64,000 nucleotides of DNA from Candidatus Anammoxibacter sp. (GCA_021777055.1 JAIQZO010000046.1:47321-111320), one strand, 5' to 3'; counted from the stretch's first letter, positions 37,707 through 46,995 are shown. A program made the numbers and translations. Notes: a model not told the origin generated them from the sequence alone.

Positions 37707-37735
37707 TTGACAAAACGTAATACATGTAGTACACT
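37707..37735 (+). promoter_or_regulatory. Promoter of toxin-antitoxin unit 3
   Basis: ttgaca at 37707-37712, a 17-base spacer and tacact at 37730-37735 form a good sigma-70 promoter. It is overlapped by operator arms aaaacgtaata (37712-37722) and tattacgtttt (37736-37746), fitting autoregulation by the antitoxin. Confidence 0.65.
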
Positions 37736-37772
37736 TATTACGTTTTCATATGATATGCAAGGAGATGTAGTT

Positions 37773-37890
37773 ATGATATTATTACGGTTTTATAAAGTAA
37801 TGACATCAGACTGTTACATGTTAAATTCTGAATTTAAACATTTCAATAACTACATAAACGAGGAAACTTTTTTGTTAAATACTCTAGCAT
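37773..37890 (+). pseudogene. Toxin-antitoxin unit 3, deleted to promoter and start
   Basis: After ggagatgtagttatg the first codons (MILLR) follow the antitoxin, then the sequence jumps to text that in the other units follows the toxin (catcagactgttacatgtta, aatactctagcatagctttt). Most of both genes was removed by one internal deletion. Confidence 0.65.
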
Positions 37891-37997
37891 AGCTTTTACT
37901 ATGCGTACCAGCTTAGCAGAAATTTAGCGTATGAATTAATTATCAATGTCTACCTTACTACATAATTTGACGTCACATAAGAATTATCATGCGGACC

Positions 37998-38023
37998 AAG
38001 GCGTAATACATGTATTACGCCTT
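37998..38023. promoter_or_regulatory. 26-bp perfect palindromic operator of the intact unit
   Basis: Positions 37998-38010 and 38011-38023 are exact complements centred on cgtaatacatgtattacg, 26 bases before the antitoxin ATG. It is the likely binding site of the ribbon-helix-helix antitoxin dimer pair. A ggag ribosome site is at 38041-38044. Confidence 0.8.
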
Positions 38024-38049
38024 CATATGAGCTAGCGATAGGAGAAGTT

Positions 38050-38268
38050 ATGACATCATTACGTCTTAGCAAAGAGCTAGAAACCAGACTGACACATCTG
38101 GCAAAAACAACCGGAAGAACAAAAACATTTTATATCCGTAAGCTTATCGAGGAACATATTGACGATCTGGAAGACAGATATATCGGTGAAGAACAAGAAC
38201 AAATTGAAAATTCATATAAACGTTTTACAAGTAAAGAAATGAGGCGAAAACTTGGACTGGAAGATTGA
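38050..38268 (+). CDS. RelB/RHH-type antitoxin of intact unit
   Basis: A 72-aa protein whose start, TSLRLSKELETRLTHLAKTT then GRTKTFYIRKLIEEHIDDLE, is a ribbon-helix-helix DNA-binding domain; the acidic-basic tail should wrap the toxin. Such antitoxins bind the operator palindrome and repress the operon with the toxin. A good ribosome site (ggagaag) precedes the ATG. The toxin gene overlaps its end by 17 bases. Three decayed copies lie upstream. Confidence 0.88.
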   Translation: MTSLRLSKELETRLTHLAKTTGRTKTFYIRKLIEEHIDDLEDRYIGEEQEQIENSYKRFTSKEMRRKLGLED

Positions 38269-38527
38269 ATATGATAGCAGGGTTCTAAGGGAGATGAAAA
38301 ATCTGGATAGAAACGTCCAACAACAAATCCTTGATTATTTTGATGAGCACATAGAACCTTCTCAAAACCCTCGAAAGTACGGCAAGGAGCTTAAATCTCA
38401 TTTTTCAGGTCTATGGCGATATAGCATAGGCAATTACAGAGCAATTTGTCAAATCGACGATGAAAATTTAAGTATATTAGTGGTTCGTGTAGGTCATCAG
38501 AATAAAGTGTACGAAAAGCCTTTATAA
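38252..38527 (+). CDS. RelE/ParE-superfamily toxin
   Basis: A 91-aa basic protein: IEYDSRVLREMKNLDRNVQQ, NPRKYGKELKSHFSGLWRYS, GNYRAICQIDDENLSILVVR and VGHQNKVYEKP, the full RelE fold with the C-terminal strand basic residues that cut ribosome-bound mRNA. The start is TTG at 38252 inside the antitoxin gene, with gagg 7 bases upstream; this translational overlap is usual for such pairs. It is intact, unlike the copies at 35.2-36.3 kb. Confidence 0.9.
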   Translation: MDWKIEYDSRVLREMKNLDRNVQQQILDYFDEHIEPSQNPRKYGKELKSHFSGLWRYSIGNYRAICQIDDENLSILVVRVGHQNKVYEKPL

Positions 38528-38583
38528 ACTACATAAAACAGTCACAAGCCCCACTCCCCCCCCCATCGCAATGATATTGCACT

Positions 38584-38834
38584 ACTAGCACTGAGCATCG
38601 TTCTAATGACGGGTATGATTTCTTAAGCCTTATCCGTTGCACCTACTCAGGTGGAGAGGCTGAAGACTGAATGTAAAAGCATAAAGCGTTTTTGGTTGCC
38701 AGGCTAATGTTAAAAAGCAAAAACCACTGGATTTTTGCCTTTAACGCTTTACCTTCAGCCTATCCACCTGAGTTAAGTACTATTTGTATTAGATCGAATG
38801 GCTATCGCCAATAGAACATGGACGTTGTACTAAT
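38584..38834 (+). repeat. R2 dispersed element, copy 3
   Basis: Same orientation as 28065-28340, with tgacgggtatgatttcttaa, tactcaggtggagaggctga and atggctatcgccaatagaac. Its left end is worn. It lies just after the intact toxin gene. Confidence 0.7.
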
Positions 38835-39497
38835 GGCATAGTAGATTAGCCGAAGTGGGAACTTTTACATATTTGAATGCACCTATGTCGATATAGATAC
38901 AAAAACAGAAACTCATCTTGCGATGTAGGATTTTAAGATCTCTAAATAGATTATCAAGCATCTCGTAACTATACCGTTACAACCATACCATAATAAATCA
39001 CTAGTAAGGATTTCATTCTAAAAAAGAAGCTTGCAGGTTAATAATATTAATGCCATACCCATCCATTAAGATATAAGCGTTAGCCAAATTGGACGTTCCA
39101 TAAAACTATATCTCTTTACCACTACTTCCATCCCGTAACAATTCGTAATTAATCCCGAAAAGGCCAATAAAGTATAGTCTTTTCTGAACATTCAATTAAG
39201 ATTATGAAAATAGTAATTTTCTAGGTAACGCGACCATACATTATTAATAAAACTAAAATCATCTATTAGAGCAGAGAATAACTTCCCAATAACCTCCCAA
39301 TAACTGAAGGCAACTAAGGTATTTACGATGATTTTTTACTACTACGACTTAAAAGTTTACTTACAAATGCATAATTTTACTAAATTTAATTTAAATCTGC
39401 CGATATGTAACTAATTAGAAGCAGAACCGAATTTAGAGAAAACTGAAGTTTTACAAATAGTTTTAATTATTAAAAAAATAACCGGAGAAAAGAAGTT
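38835..39497. other. Upstream region of family member 3
   Basis: No gene is seen. The last 50 bases (aaatagttttaattatt to the ggag at 39484-39487) are conserved with the leaders of members 1 and 2, so promoter or translation signals are shared. Confidence 0.45.
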
Positions 39498-41126
39498 ATG
39501 TTTTCATCTTTAATACAAAAAAAAACAATTTTGTTATGCTGTATATTTTCCTGTTTAATAACTTTTACTTCAGATCAAAATATCTTCGCATCATCAGATA
39601 ATGAGTTACTGGCTGATGAAACAAGTTTTAATGGAGAAGAAAAGAAAACAGGTCTTTTTAGTAGAATTCTAGGTCTTGTTCTTGGGAAGAAACGTGAAAC
39701 AAAAGAGATAAGCAAATCGGAGGATCACAGTAAACTAAATGAAAAATTGCATAATATTGAGAATCGAATATCTAGAATATCACAGCAAAAATATAACGTG
39801 GAACACCGCTACAAAAACAAATATGCAGCAACTGTCAAATCAAAACAACTAAAAAGAGTCTTGAATCGTCTAAGAAGTCAGAGAAATATGATAACAATTC
39901 AGATATTAACTTTTCCAAATACTCAAAACTTTTTAGCAAAAAACAATACAACTCCAGTTCAAAAAAATTCAGAATCCAGCAAGGCAATCTTAAAAGAACC
40001 AGAACCAACATTGCCAGGAAGAAATCCTATAAAGACAGTATCACACATTGTGACAAAAGGTATCAGAGAAAAAGGACCAGAGAAGCCAAATGTATCAGAA
40101 AAAAATATACAAACTACAAAGAATGAAATCGTTAAAAGTATTCTTAAAGAAGCCATACAAATACCATTTATTGAAACAGTAGAAGATAATAAGACGGTGA
40201 TTGGTAGCTTATTACCTACTAAAGTCGCGGAAAACTCACGCAAACAGGAGCCAAGCCAAAAGTTAACTAATGCCTCAGAGGAAATTGTATTAACAAAAAC
40301 TAATAATAATGAGATCGATATTGCAAAGAAATCACCGGTTACCAAAGAAATTAACAAAGAGACAGTTAAGATTGAAACCATAACTACAAAAACTTTGGTA
40401 CAGGAAGAAGAATCTATTAAATCTGTAGGGCCATTGAACGAAAAAGATTTCATTGAAAAAAATTTGGTAATTGGTACAAATGAAGTAGCTACCACAAGTA
40501 ATACAAACGTCCCAAACAGAATGGAAGATCAGATAAGGAAAATGGTTGTTGATGGTACTACTGATGAAATTAAGATGGCGCTAGAAGATGGTGATTCTAT
40601 TGGCGTTATAAGAGTATTAGTAGAAAAAAATATAAAACGACAAGATTTGACACTCGCAGAAAGAGACACAATTAATGACTATATTGCAATTCTTGGGAAA
40701 ATTGGCAGCAAGAAGGATATAAAATTTCTTTCTGATATGAAAACTATTAACAGGGAACTTGACGACTATTATACACATAATATTTACACATCCATTTGGA
40801 AACTAAAGAAAGGAATTGAAAGGGACAGAATAGAAACTCGGGAAGATTTTGATGATGTGATAGACTACATAAGCTACATATATAACCATTACAAGAACAA
40901 CACAAATGAAAATATGCGCCTATATGATATTGAAGTAGACTTTTTATCTGAAATTATAGAAGCATTAAGCAATTCAATCTTTACACATGTGTCAGTTCCT
41001 GTACTTACAAAGCTGGTAGAATTTGAAAACAAAGATTTTGTTAGTTTTGTCAATAAAATCATTGACAAAATAATCAACAACATAGATATGGAAAATTCAG
41101 ACATTACTGTGGCTGATTTTAAGTGA
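39498..41126 (+). CDS. Secreted paralog family member 3 (unrecognised family), 542 aa
   Basis: Same plan as the other two members: signal peptide MFSSLIQKKTILLCCIFSCL with likely cleavage after Ala31, TGLFSRILGLVLGKK, coiled-coil KLNEKLHNIENRISRISQQK with SKQLKRVLNRLRSQRN, variable middle (about 150-345), and the helical C-domain from MVVDGTTDEIKMALEDGDSI to ENSDITVADFK. The C-domain carries more changes than those of members 1 and 2 (KKGIERDRIETR, DIEVDFLSEIIEAL). The ggag ribosome site is 10 bases before the ATG. An antisense 178-codon frame is a shadow. A poly-C tract follows the stop. Confidence 0.82.
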   Translation: MFSSLIQKKTILLCCIFSCLITFTSDQNIFASSDNELLADETSFNGEEKKTGLFSRILGLVLGKKRETKEISKSEDHSKLNEKLHNIENRISRISQQKYNVEHRYKNKYAATVKSKQLKRVLNRLRSQRNMITIQILTFPNTQNFLAKNNTTPVQKNSESSKAILKEPEPTLPGRNPIKTVSHIVTKGIREKGPEKPNVSEKNIQTTKNEIVKSILKEAIQIPFIETVEDNKTVIGSLLPTKVAENSRKQEPSQKLTNASEEIVLTKTNNNEIDIAKKSPVTKEINKETVKIETITTKTLVQEEESIKSVGPLNEKDFIEKNLVIGTNEVATTSNTNVPNRMEDQIRKMVVDGTTDEIKMALEDGDSIGVIRVLVEKNIKRQDLTLAERDTINDYIAILGKIGSKKDIKFLSDMKTINRELDDYYTHNIYTSIWKLKKGIERDRIETREDFDDVIDYISYIYNHYKNNTNENMRLYDIEVDFLSEIIEALSNSIFTHVSVPVLTKLVEFENKDFVSFVNKIIDKIINNIDMENSDITVADFK

Positions 41127-42927
41127 CCCCCCCCTCCCCCACCGTGTCACCCTATTCAAATTTAATGTACAAGCCTGAAGATTTATAACATTTAGGAAAA
41201 TGTTATAAATAAAACTTACTGATTCAAGTTGGATTTGTTAAAACTAATTAAGTTGAACCCAATGCATCACTTTCTCTATATTGATGATTTAATGATGAAT
41301 TTTACTCAAATATAGCTTAAAAGTGTGCCCTAAATATGTAAGTTATTTCGATACTGTCCCTTAACTCCACAATTTATTATTCACGTACAGCTATTCTTAA
41401 AATAAAACCTGAAGCTTATTGTTAAATACATTAGTTGTCGGTTCATGTGTCTAATCCACACAAAACCACAAACCTATAATCATATTCTAATCTTTAATTT
41501 ACGTTCATACGTATAGACGTTTATCTGCACAAACGGCCAAACTGTTACACGGCTAGACGTTCACACGTCACTTCTTGGCTATGTAGCATAAAGCACCCAG
41601 TAAAAGCTTTTTATATAATACTGCAACATTTTGTATTCAAGAGACCTCAAAAAAGCTTCTATGCAACATTTGTTAAAACTAATTAAACCAAACCCAAGAC
41701 ATGGCAATCGCTATATTTTCTATTAAATGATTAAAGTTTGTGCAAAGATACCCCAAAGATAAGAGCTGAAGAATAAAAGCTATTTTTACACGCTTCATAT
41801 ACTCCAAAATCCGTTATTTTTGTTTATCTATTTAAAAATAGAATCTGACGCATATAAGTAAAAGACATTAGTTCTTTGTTCTCCTGTCTAACCCACTCAA
41901 AATAACAACCCTATGATTCAATTATAACCTTTAATCCACATATGCACGATTAACCGTATATCTGGTTAGACGTGCACACGTAAATACGTCACAAATTTAA
42001 GGTGCCGACCTTTAAGGACTCAGGAATTGAGTATACATCGCAAAAATTAGGAGAGAATAACATACAAAGAGACCAAAAAACTAGGCACTAAAATGCTCAG
42101 TTTAACATACAAAGATTGCGAAAAGGTACATCGCTAGATGTCTCATTTATTTCACCCTTGAGTATTGAACCCACAAACCTACAGACACTATCTGATGTAG
42201 AATAAAGTCTTTGATATCAATATGTTAAACGCATTCAAATTGTTGTTTTTGCTGTGGGATTAATATAACCAGAAATGGAAAAGTTATATATTTTCTTTAC
42301 TAGTCCACTCACCGATTAACTTAAAGAGACAAAAACTTTTAAACAGAGAGATTATCGCCACAATTAACAGATATGAAATAAGAAATAAAGGCATCAGAGA
42401 ATCAGAAATTTACTATTTAGACTCAAAGAAGCCAGAAGTGCTCAATTTACAAAGCCATCTTTATTATAACTTTAGATAATATTCAATCCCAATACCAGAG
42501 GCGCCGCTTTAGCAACATTGACAAAAGCACTATAAAATAATATTTGTATCTATTTAGCGTATTTAGAATTCAGGAGTCCGAATTCTGAATGAAAAAAAAC
42601 AACACAATGTTGTCTAAAACCCATTGTAGGTGGACCTTGCAGCTAAAGAAATGTCTCATAAAATTGAGCGCTCTTTAACCGGACATTTGTTGCCGAGAAG
42701 CTGCGCCAATTAGAAATTAATCTAAAAACTAGTGCGATATTCTGAATTCTGGATTCTGGCTACTGTATTCGGAATAATTACTAACATTTAAAGATAACCA
42801 AAATCTTAATCACTAAAGATCTTATTTATCACTATCAGAGTATACACCTTTGGAACCAAGCAATAATAGCAATCTGAAACTAACCTAAATCAATAAATCA
42901 CGAATTTCTGATCACTTTGCGTATACT
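41127..42927. other. 1.8-kb gene-free stretch with two family-associated repeats
   Basis: Two related blocks at about 41400-41580 and 41820-41995 share acattagtt, tgtctaaccca-type, ctttaatttac/ctttaatccac and gttagacgt-cacacgt words. Read relative to the gene, they have the same orientation as the 285-bp repeats after member 1. An R1 relative (copy e) is at about 42560-42780. The bases right after the stop (41126-41145) are C-rich. Confidence 0.5.
42560..42780 (+). repeat. R1 dispersed repeat, copy e (worn)
   Basis: gaattcaggagtccgaattc near the start and attctgaattctggattctg with ctgtattcgg near the end give the R1 inverted layout. The middle differs from the other copies. Confidence 0.4.
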
Positions 42928-43224
42928 TTAATAACCCTGTTTTTTAAAGAACACATCTAATGCTTCATTAACAACAAAAGACTTTGTAACCCTCTTTTCA
43001 AAGGCATAAGTCCTCAATTTTTCAAATATTTGCTTGGTAAGCTTAATCTCTTGCCGCTCTGTTGTTTTTGACGCCTGCTCAGCCTGAATCTTTTCCTGTT
43101 CAACGTCCAACCGGTTATCCGTATCAACGGTATCGGTTTCATTCCCAAGGAAAGATTCAAGATTGTTCGGAATCTTATCGCCAAGTATATTTTTACCTTT
43201 TTCGCCAAAAGTCCCTTTCTTCAT
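42928..43224 (-). CDS. Ribbon-helix-helix partition partner of ParA
   Basis: A 98-aa protein. The first 60 residues are polar and probably disordered; the end, RQEIKLTKQIFEKLRTYAFE then TKSFVVNEALDVFFKK, has the strand-helix-helix spacing of RHH centromere-binding proteins. The start codon overlaps the ParA stop by 4 bases (ATGA), so translation is coupled. In type Ib partition systems such a small RHH protein binds the centromere and stimulates ParA through its floppy N-terminus. This fits better than a classical ParB, which would be longer with an HTH. Confidence 0.78.
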   Translation of the reverse strand: MKKGTFGEKGKNILGDKIPNNLESFLGNETDTVDTDNRLDVEQEKIQAEQASKTTERQEIKLTKQIFEKLRTYAFEKRVTKSFVVNEALDVFFKKQGY

Positions 43225-44012
43225 ATCTGTAGCCTTTCTAAAATCTCGTTTATCAAACTGTCTATCTGTTTTGATATCTTCCCATTTGGATCATATTCCA
43301 TTATAGATTGGTTAAAAGATGGGCTCTCTTCGAGCTTAACCCCCTTATTAATCCTAGTGTCAAAGATTAGGAATTCATAGTTTTCCCGCAAAACGGTTTC
43401 AAGCTCATTAGCTATAGTTGTCTTCCTGCCCTCCACCAGATTAAGAATAATACCCAATACTTTCAAATCAGCATTTAGCCTTTTTTGTACCTTTGCCACA
43501 GTATCAAAAAGATCCTTCATGCCCACCATTGCAAATGGAGAAGGTTTTGTTGGTATCAATACATGGGTTGCCGCATTTAAAGCAGCCATGTTTAGATAAC
43601 CAAACGCAGGCAAACAATCTATAAGTATCATGTCAAAATCTGATTTTAAGGTTTGGAGCCCTTCCTTCAGTTTAAATATAATATCAAAGTCACGTTCTGC
43701 TATCTTTGCAAGATGAATATCTGCTCCTATAAAAAAAAGATTATCATCCAGTTTATATGGGTCTATTTGCTTTTCTCCATCATATAAATCAATGATATTT
43801 GAGTGTAAATCAAGGGGATTTTCAAAAAAAGCACTTGTTAGATTTCCCTGCGGATCATTGTCAATAACAAGAACTTTCTTACCCCTTGCCGCAAACCCTT
43901 TTGAAAGGTTAAAAGTAAGAGTGGTCTTACCAACTCCACCTTTTTGATTATTTACTGCTATTATAGAAATAATACCACCTCTACCCTTTTTTAAAGACTC
44001 GGACAAAAACAA
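43221..44012 (-). CDS. ParA family partition ATPase
   Basis: A 263-aa MinD/ParA-type ATPase. The deviant Walker A KGGVGKTT is at 24-31 in IIAVNNQKGGVGKTTLTFN; VLVIDNDPQGNLTS and FDMILIDCLPAFGYL are the switch motifs and VLIPTKPSPFAM follows. The protein has no N-terminal HTH, so it is of the small chromosomal/type Ib kind. It moves DNA by ATP-dependent binding to the nucleoid. With the RHH gene directly downstream it forms a partition cassette, suggesting that the neighbouring repeat-rich stretch came from a plasmid or other replicon. No replication initiator is seen. Confidence 0.88.
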   Translation of the reverse strand: MFLSESLKKGRGGIISIIAVNNQKGGVGKTTLTFNLSKGFAARGKKVLVIDNDPQGNLTSAFFENPLDLHSNIIDLYDGEKQIDPYKLDDNLFFIGADIHLAKIAERDFDIIFKLKEGLQTLKSDFDMILIDCLPAFGYLNMAALNAATHVLIPTKPSPFAMVGMKDLFDTVAKVQKRLNADLKVLGIILNLVEGRKTTIANELETVLRENYEFLIFDTRINKGVKLEESPSFNQSIMEYDPNGKISKQIDSLINEILERLQI

Positions 44013-44405
44013 CTTGGGGTTTTGCTACTAACTTCCTCTGGTAGACTCAGTTCAATCTTTAATCACCAAATCATCACTGCCACAAAGGCTGCTCTTTCCA
44101 GTTCAGTTTAATCAATTGGAACAAATCTAACCTATACCCAGAGTAATGAGAATTTCGTTATTTGACGATCCAGATTTCGAATATCTTTGAATGCCTTTTA
44201 AATCTGATTTTCTCTGTGTAGCGAATGCAACATTTGGGAAACCAGTTACTTATAACATACAAATCTAAACAGAACTTAAATCACAGAATATTGCATTCCT
44301 CATTACTTTAAGTTTAAATCTAAGCACGAAATGTGTAAGCTATCCTTACACACCTCATAAATATAAGAGCAAAAATCTCCAAGTTATTTTAGTCAAACCC
44401 TGATT
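44013..44405. other. Intergenic region with an R4 relative
   Basis: 44146-44295 shares atatctttgaatg, taaatctgattttctctgtg and acatacaaatctaaacagaa words with the R4 family. gttcagtttaatcaattgga at 44100-44119 echoes the element at 50.2 kb. No gene is seen. Confidence 0.4.
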
Positions 44406-44951
44406 CTAAATAGACTCTAAAAATCTAATTATAGTAGGAATAATCTCCGTTTCCGGGAGTTCAATTACCCCTTGTTTATTCCTCATACGTACAGCAAGTA
44501 AAGCACCTAAAAGGCCAAAAAGCTCACAATCATCATCAGGTATTTTGATTCTATCACCAGTTAACTTTGTGGTCAACTTGCGCAACAAATCATAATCACC
44601 CGGAAAACATGGACTCTCTTTGTCTATCCATTCAACCTCAACATTTATAAGGGGTTGCTCATGAATATACCGCTTAATCCTAAATCGTCTTTTGCCTTTA
44701 ACAACTATATTAAAAAGTTTATCTGATAACCTGGTGAACTCTTCAATAAAAACAGTGGTTCCCACGTTAACAGGTATTGCAGGGGCCCCAACTTCAAAAC
44801 CTTCTTTAATCATACATATGCCAAACTCCCCCGAATTTTTATAACAGTCATCAATAAGCCTAAGATACCTTGGCTCAAAGATACGTAAAGGAACCTTTTG
44901 ATAAGGAAAGACTACAGCATTTAGCGGAAACAAGTTCAAGGAATTTGTCAT
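44406..44951 (-). CDS. LON N-terminal substrate-binding domain protein
   Basis: A 181-aa protein made of a LON-N domain only: LNLFPLNAVVFPYQKVPLRI then FEPRYLRLIDDC is the diagnostic start, followed by GTTVFIEEFTRLSDKLFNIV and VKGKRRFRI. There is no ATPase or protease domain, as in the family of stand-alone LON-N proteins in many bacteria, whose role is not known. It may bind unfolded proteins. Single gene on the minus strand. Confidence 0.87.
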   Translation of the reverse strand: MTNSLNLFPLNAVVFPYQKVPLRIFEPRYLRLIDDCYKNSGEFGICMIKEGFEVGAPAIPVNVGTTVFIEEFTRLSDKLFNIVVKGKRRFRIKRYIHEQPLINVEVEWIDKESPCFPGDYDLLRKLTTKLTGDRIKIPDDDCELFGLLGALLAVRMRNKQGVIELPETEIIPTIIRFLESI

Positions 44952-45459
44952 TTTATTATCATTTACCGAAGGTTATTATACAGGCAGATACCTTCACTGT
45001 ATTATGCTTTAAAATTTATAAATTATACTCAAAGTGGTCAGCAATTTAACATTTAGCAACCCTTTTTTCGGTTACCTTTCAAATGTCATTCAACCGTAAT
45101 TTTCTCTATGTAATTAAAGCCGCACCTGCTGAAGCTCTCAATCATAACATCAAAATCCAAACAAAACCTAAATCACTAGATGTCAAATGTTAAATTTCTA
45201 ATCAGTTTGAATGTATATAATACATTCAACATCTATTTATAGCAACATGTGAGTATTAATAAACATAGGTTTTCTCATTAGGATTCTACCAAAAAGAGGA
45301 GATTCTCTCATGTACTACCTACCACACATAAATTAAAATCCATCTTTAAAGTCGAAATTCCCCAAAAAAACCATTTTGTTATCAATTGACAAGCAAACAA
45401 ACAAGCCTTATAATTTCTTAAAAATCCTTAAACAGTGAAAGAATTAACATCAAAAAAAC
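44952..45459. other. Intergenic region with an R4-type element
   Basis: 45029-45211 has imperfect inverted ends (aaagtggtcagcaatttaac and tgttaaatttctaatcagtt) and an inside like R4 (aaagccgcacctgctgaagc and tcaatcataacat, complement of the R4 centre). The rest is AT-rich without a gene. Confidence 0.55.
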
Positions 45460-46995
45460 ATGATAATCGAAAGCTTCCTAAAAAAAGCAAAAAACAATTT
45501 TAACAAAAGTGTGATGTCCGATTCAACAGGTATGTCTCTAACTTATGGTCAGGTCCTCACAGCTAGTATACTTTTATCGAAACATATTAAAAACTTTGAA
45601 GGTGATAATATTGCAATACTTTTTCCTTCATCAGTGGGAGGGGCCTTAGCTCATATTGCAATTGCTTTGACATTAAAGACCCCTGTAGGGTTAAACTTTA
45701 TTGCAAGTAAAGAAGATCAAGAGTATGTTTTAAAGCTTTGTGAGGTAAAAACCATCTTTACTTCCAGGAAATTTATAGAAAAAGCAATGATAGATGAAGA
45801 TGATAGAATGGTATTCATAGAAGACATCCAGAAAAGGATTTCAAAGAGCCAGAAATTATTAACATTTTTCTCATGCAAACTTCGGTCTGTACAATCACTT
45901 ATTAATAAATTTAAAATATACGATGAAAATGATAAAACAGCAGTGTTACTTTTCACATCAGGCTCCGAAGCACATCCCAAGGGCGTTCAATTGACTAATT
46001 TTAATATCTTTTCCAGTATTCAAAGTTATTCAGCAATATTGGATGAAAGACCGGATGATGTCATATTGGCGGCACTACCATTCTTTCACGTCTTTGGATT
46101 TGTTGTCTGTTTATGGTTTCCTTTATTAGTAGGAGCAGGCGCATTTTTCTATCCAAACCCAACAGATTATGAAAGGCTGGGAAAGATTGTACTGAAACAC
46201 AAAATAACTATACTTCTGGGCACAAGCACTCTCTATCGTGGATTTATGAGGAAATGGCACAAAGATCAGGTACAAAGCGTCCGGCTAGCATATGCAGGTG
46301 CTGAAAAACTAAACAAGAACGTAAGGGAAAGATTTAATGAAAAATTAGGGATAAAGATACTTGAGGCTTACGGTATTACAGAAACGTGTGCATGTGTCAG
46401 CGCAAATCCATCCAATGATTATAGAAACGGAAGTGTAGGGAAATGTTTACATGATATAGATTGCAAGATTGTAAACCCTGATACATTTGAAGAAGTTCCC
46501 CATGGAAAAGATGGCCTTATCCTGGTAAAAGGTCCCAATATAATGAAAGGATACTACAGAGAAGAGGCGAAGACAAAACAGGCGTTTTATAAAGATTTCT
46601 ACATCACTGGCGATATTGGAAGACTAGAAGATGATTTCTTATATATAACGGACCGGCTAAAGCGATTTGCCAAGATCGGAGGCGAGATGGTACCTCTTTT
46701 ACCCATTGAAGATAAATTATCAGACATACTTGACAAGAATGGCGAAAATGAAAACCGGCAGTGCGCAGTAATAAATATACCAAATACACAAAAAGGTGAG
46801 CAGATTGTAGGAATTGTTGTTGGCTCTAATCCCGACAAACTATATTTAAATGCAGAGCTGGACCAAAACGGAATCACGAAGTTATCTCAACCCAATCATT
46901 ACTTGCCAATAGATACCATTCCCATGTTAGCCTCCGGAAAGATCGACTATAGAAGTTTAAAAGATTTTGCGATTAAAGAATTGGTAGAATCGTAA
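45460..46995 (+). CDS. AMP-dependent acyl-CoA / acyl-ACP synthetase, Aas-like
   Basis: A 511-aa adenylate-forming enzyme. The P-loop reads LLFTSGSEAHPKGVQLTN, the TSGSExxPKG variant typical of Aas-type acyl-ACP synthetases and long-chain acyl ligases. ALPFFHVFGF, LAYAGAEKL, EAYGITETC, and YITGDIGRLED then ITDRLKRFAKIGGEMVPL complete the core motifs. It probably activates a fatty acid to acyl-AMP and passes it to ACP or CoA. The catalytic C-terminal Lys region is SGKIDYRSL. No acyltransferase domain is present, unlike full Aas. The substrate chain is unknown. Confidence 0.85.
   Translation: MIIESFLKKAKNNFNKSVMSDSTGMSLTYGQVLTASILLSKHIKNFEGDNIAILFPSSVGGALAHIAIALTLKTPVGLNFIASKEDQEYVLKLCEVKTIFTSRKFIEKAMIDEDDRMVFIEDIQKRISKSQKLLTFFSCKLRSVQSLINKFKIYDENDKTAVLLFTSGSEAHPKGVQLTNFNIFSSIQSYSAILDERPDDVILAALPFFHVFGFVVCLWFPLLVGAGAFFYPNPTDYERLGKIVLKHKITILLGTSTLYRGFMRKWHKDQVQSVRLAYAGAEKLNKNVRERFNEKLGIKILEAYGITETCACVSANPSNDYRNGSVGKCLHDIDCKIVNPDTFEEVPHGKDGLILVKGPNIMKGYYREEAKTKQAFYKDFYITGDIGRLEDDFLYITDRLKRFAKIGGEMVPLLPIEDKLSDILDKNGENENRQCAVINIPNTQKGEQIVGIVVGSNPDKLYLNAELDQNGITKLSQPNHYLPIDTIPMLASGKIDYRSLKDFAIKELVES

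Noticed and set aside
39959..40495. 178-codon minus-strand frame inside family member 3
   Set aside because: Antisense shadow of a low-complexity region; similar shadows occur opposite members 1 and 2 (26816-27238, 31255-31866) but their sequences do not behave as a family.
43014..43208. 64-codon frame overlapping the RHH gene
   Set aside because: Shadow frame on the same strand; the RHH frame has the ATGA overlap with parA and a recognisable domain.
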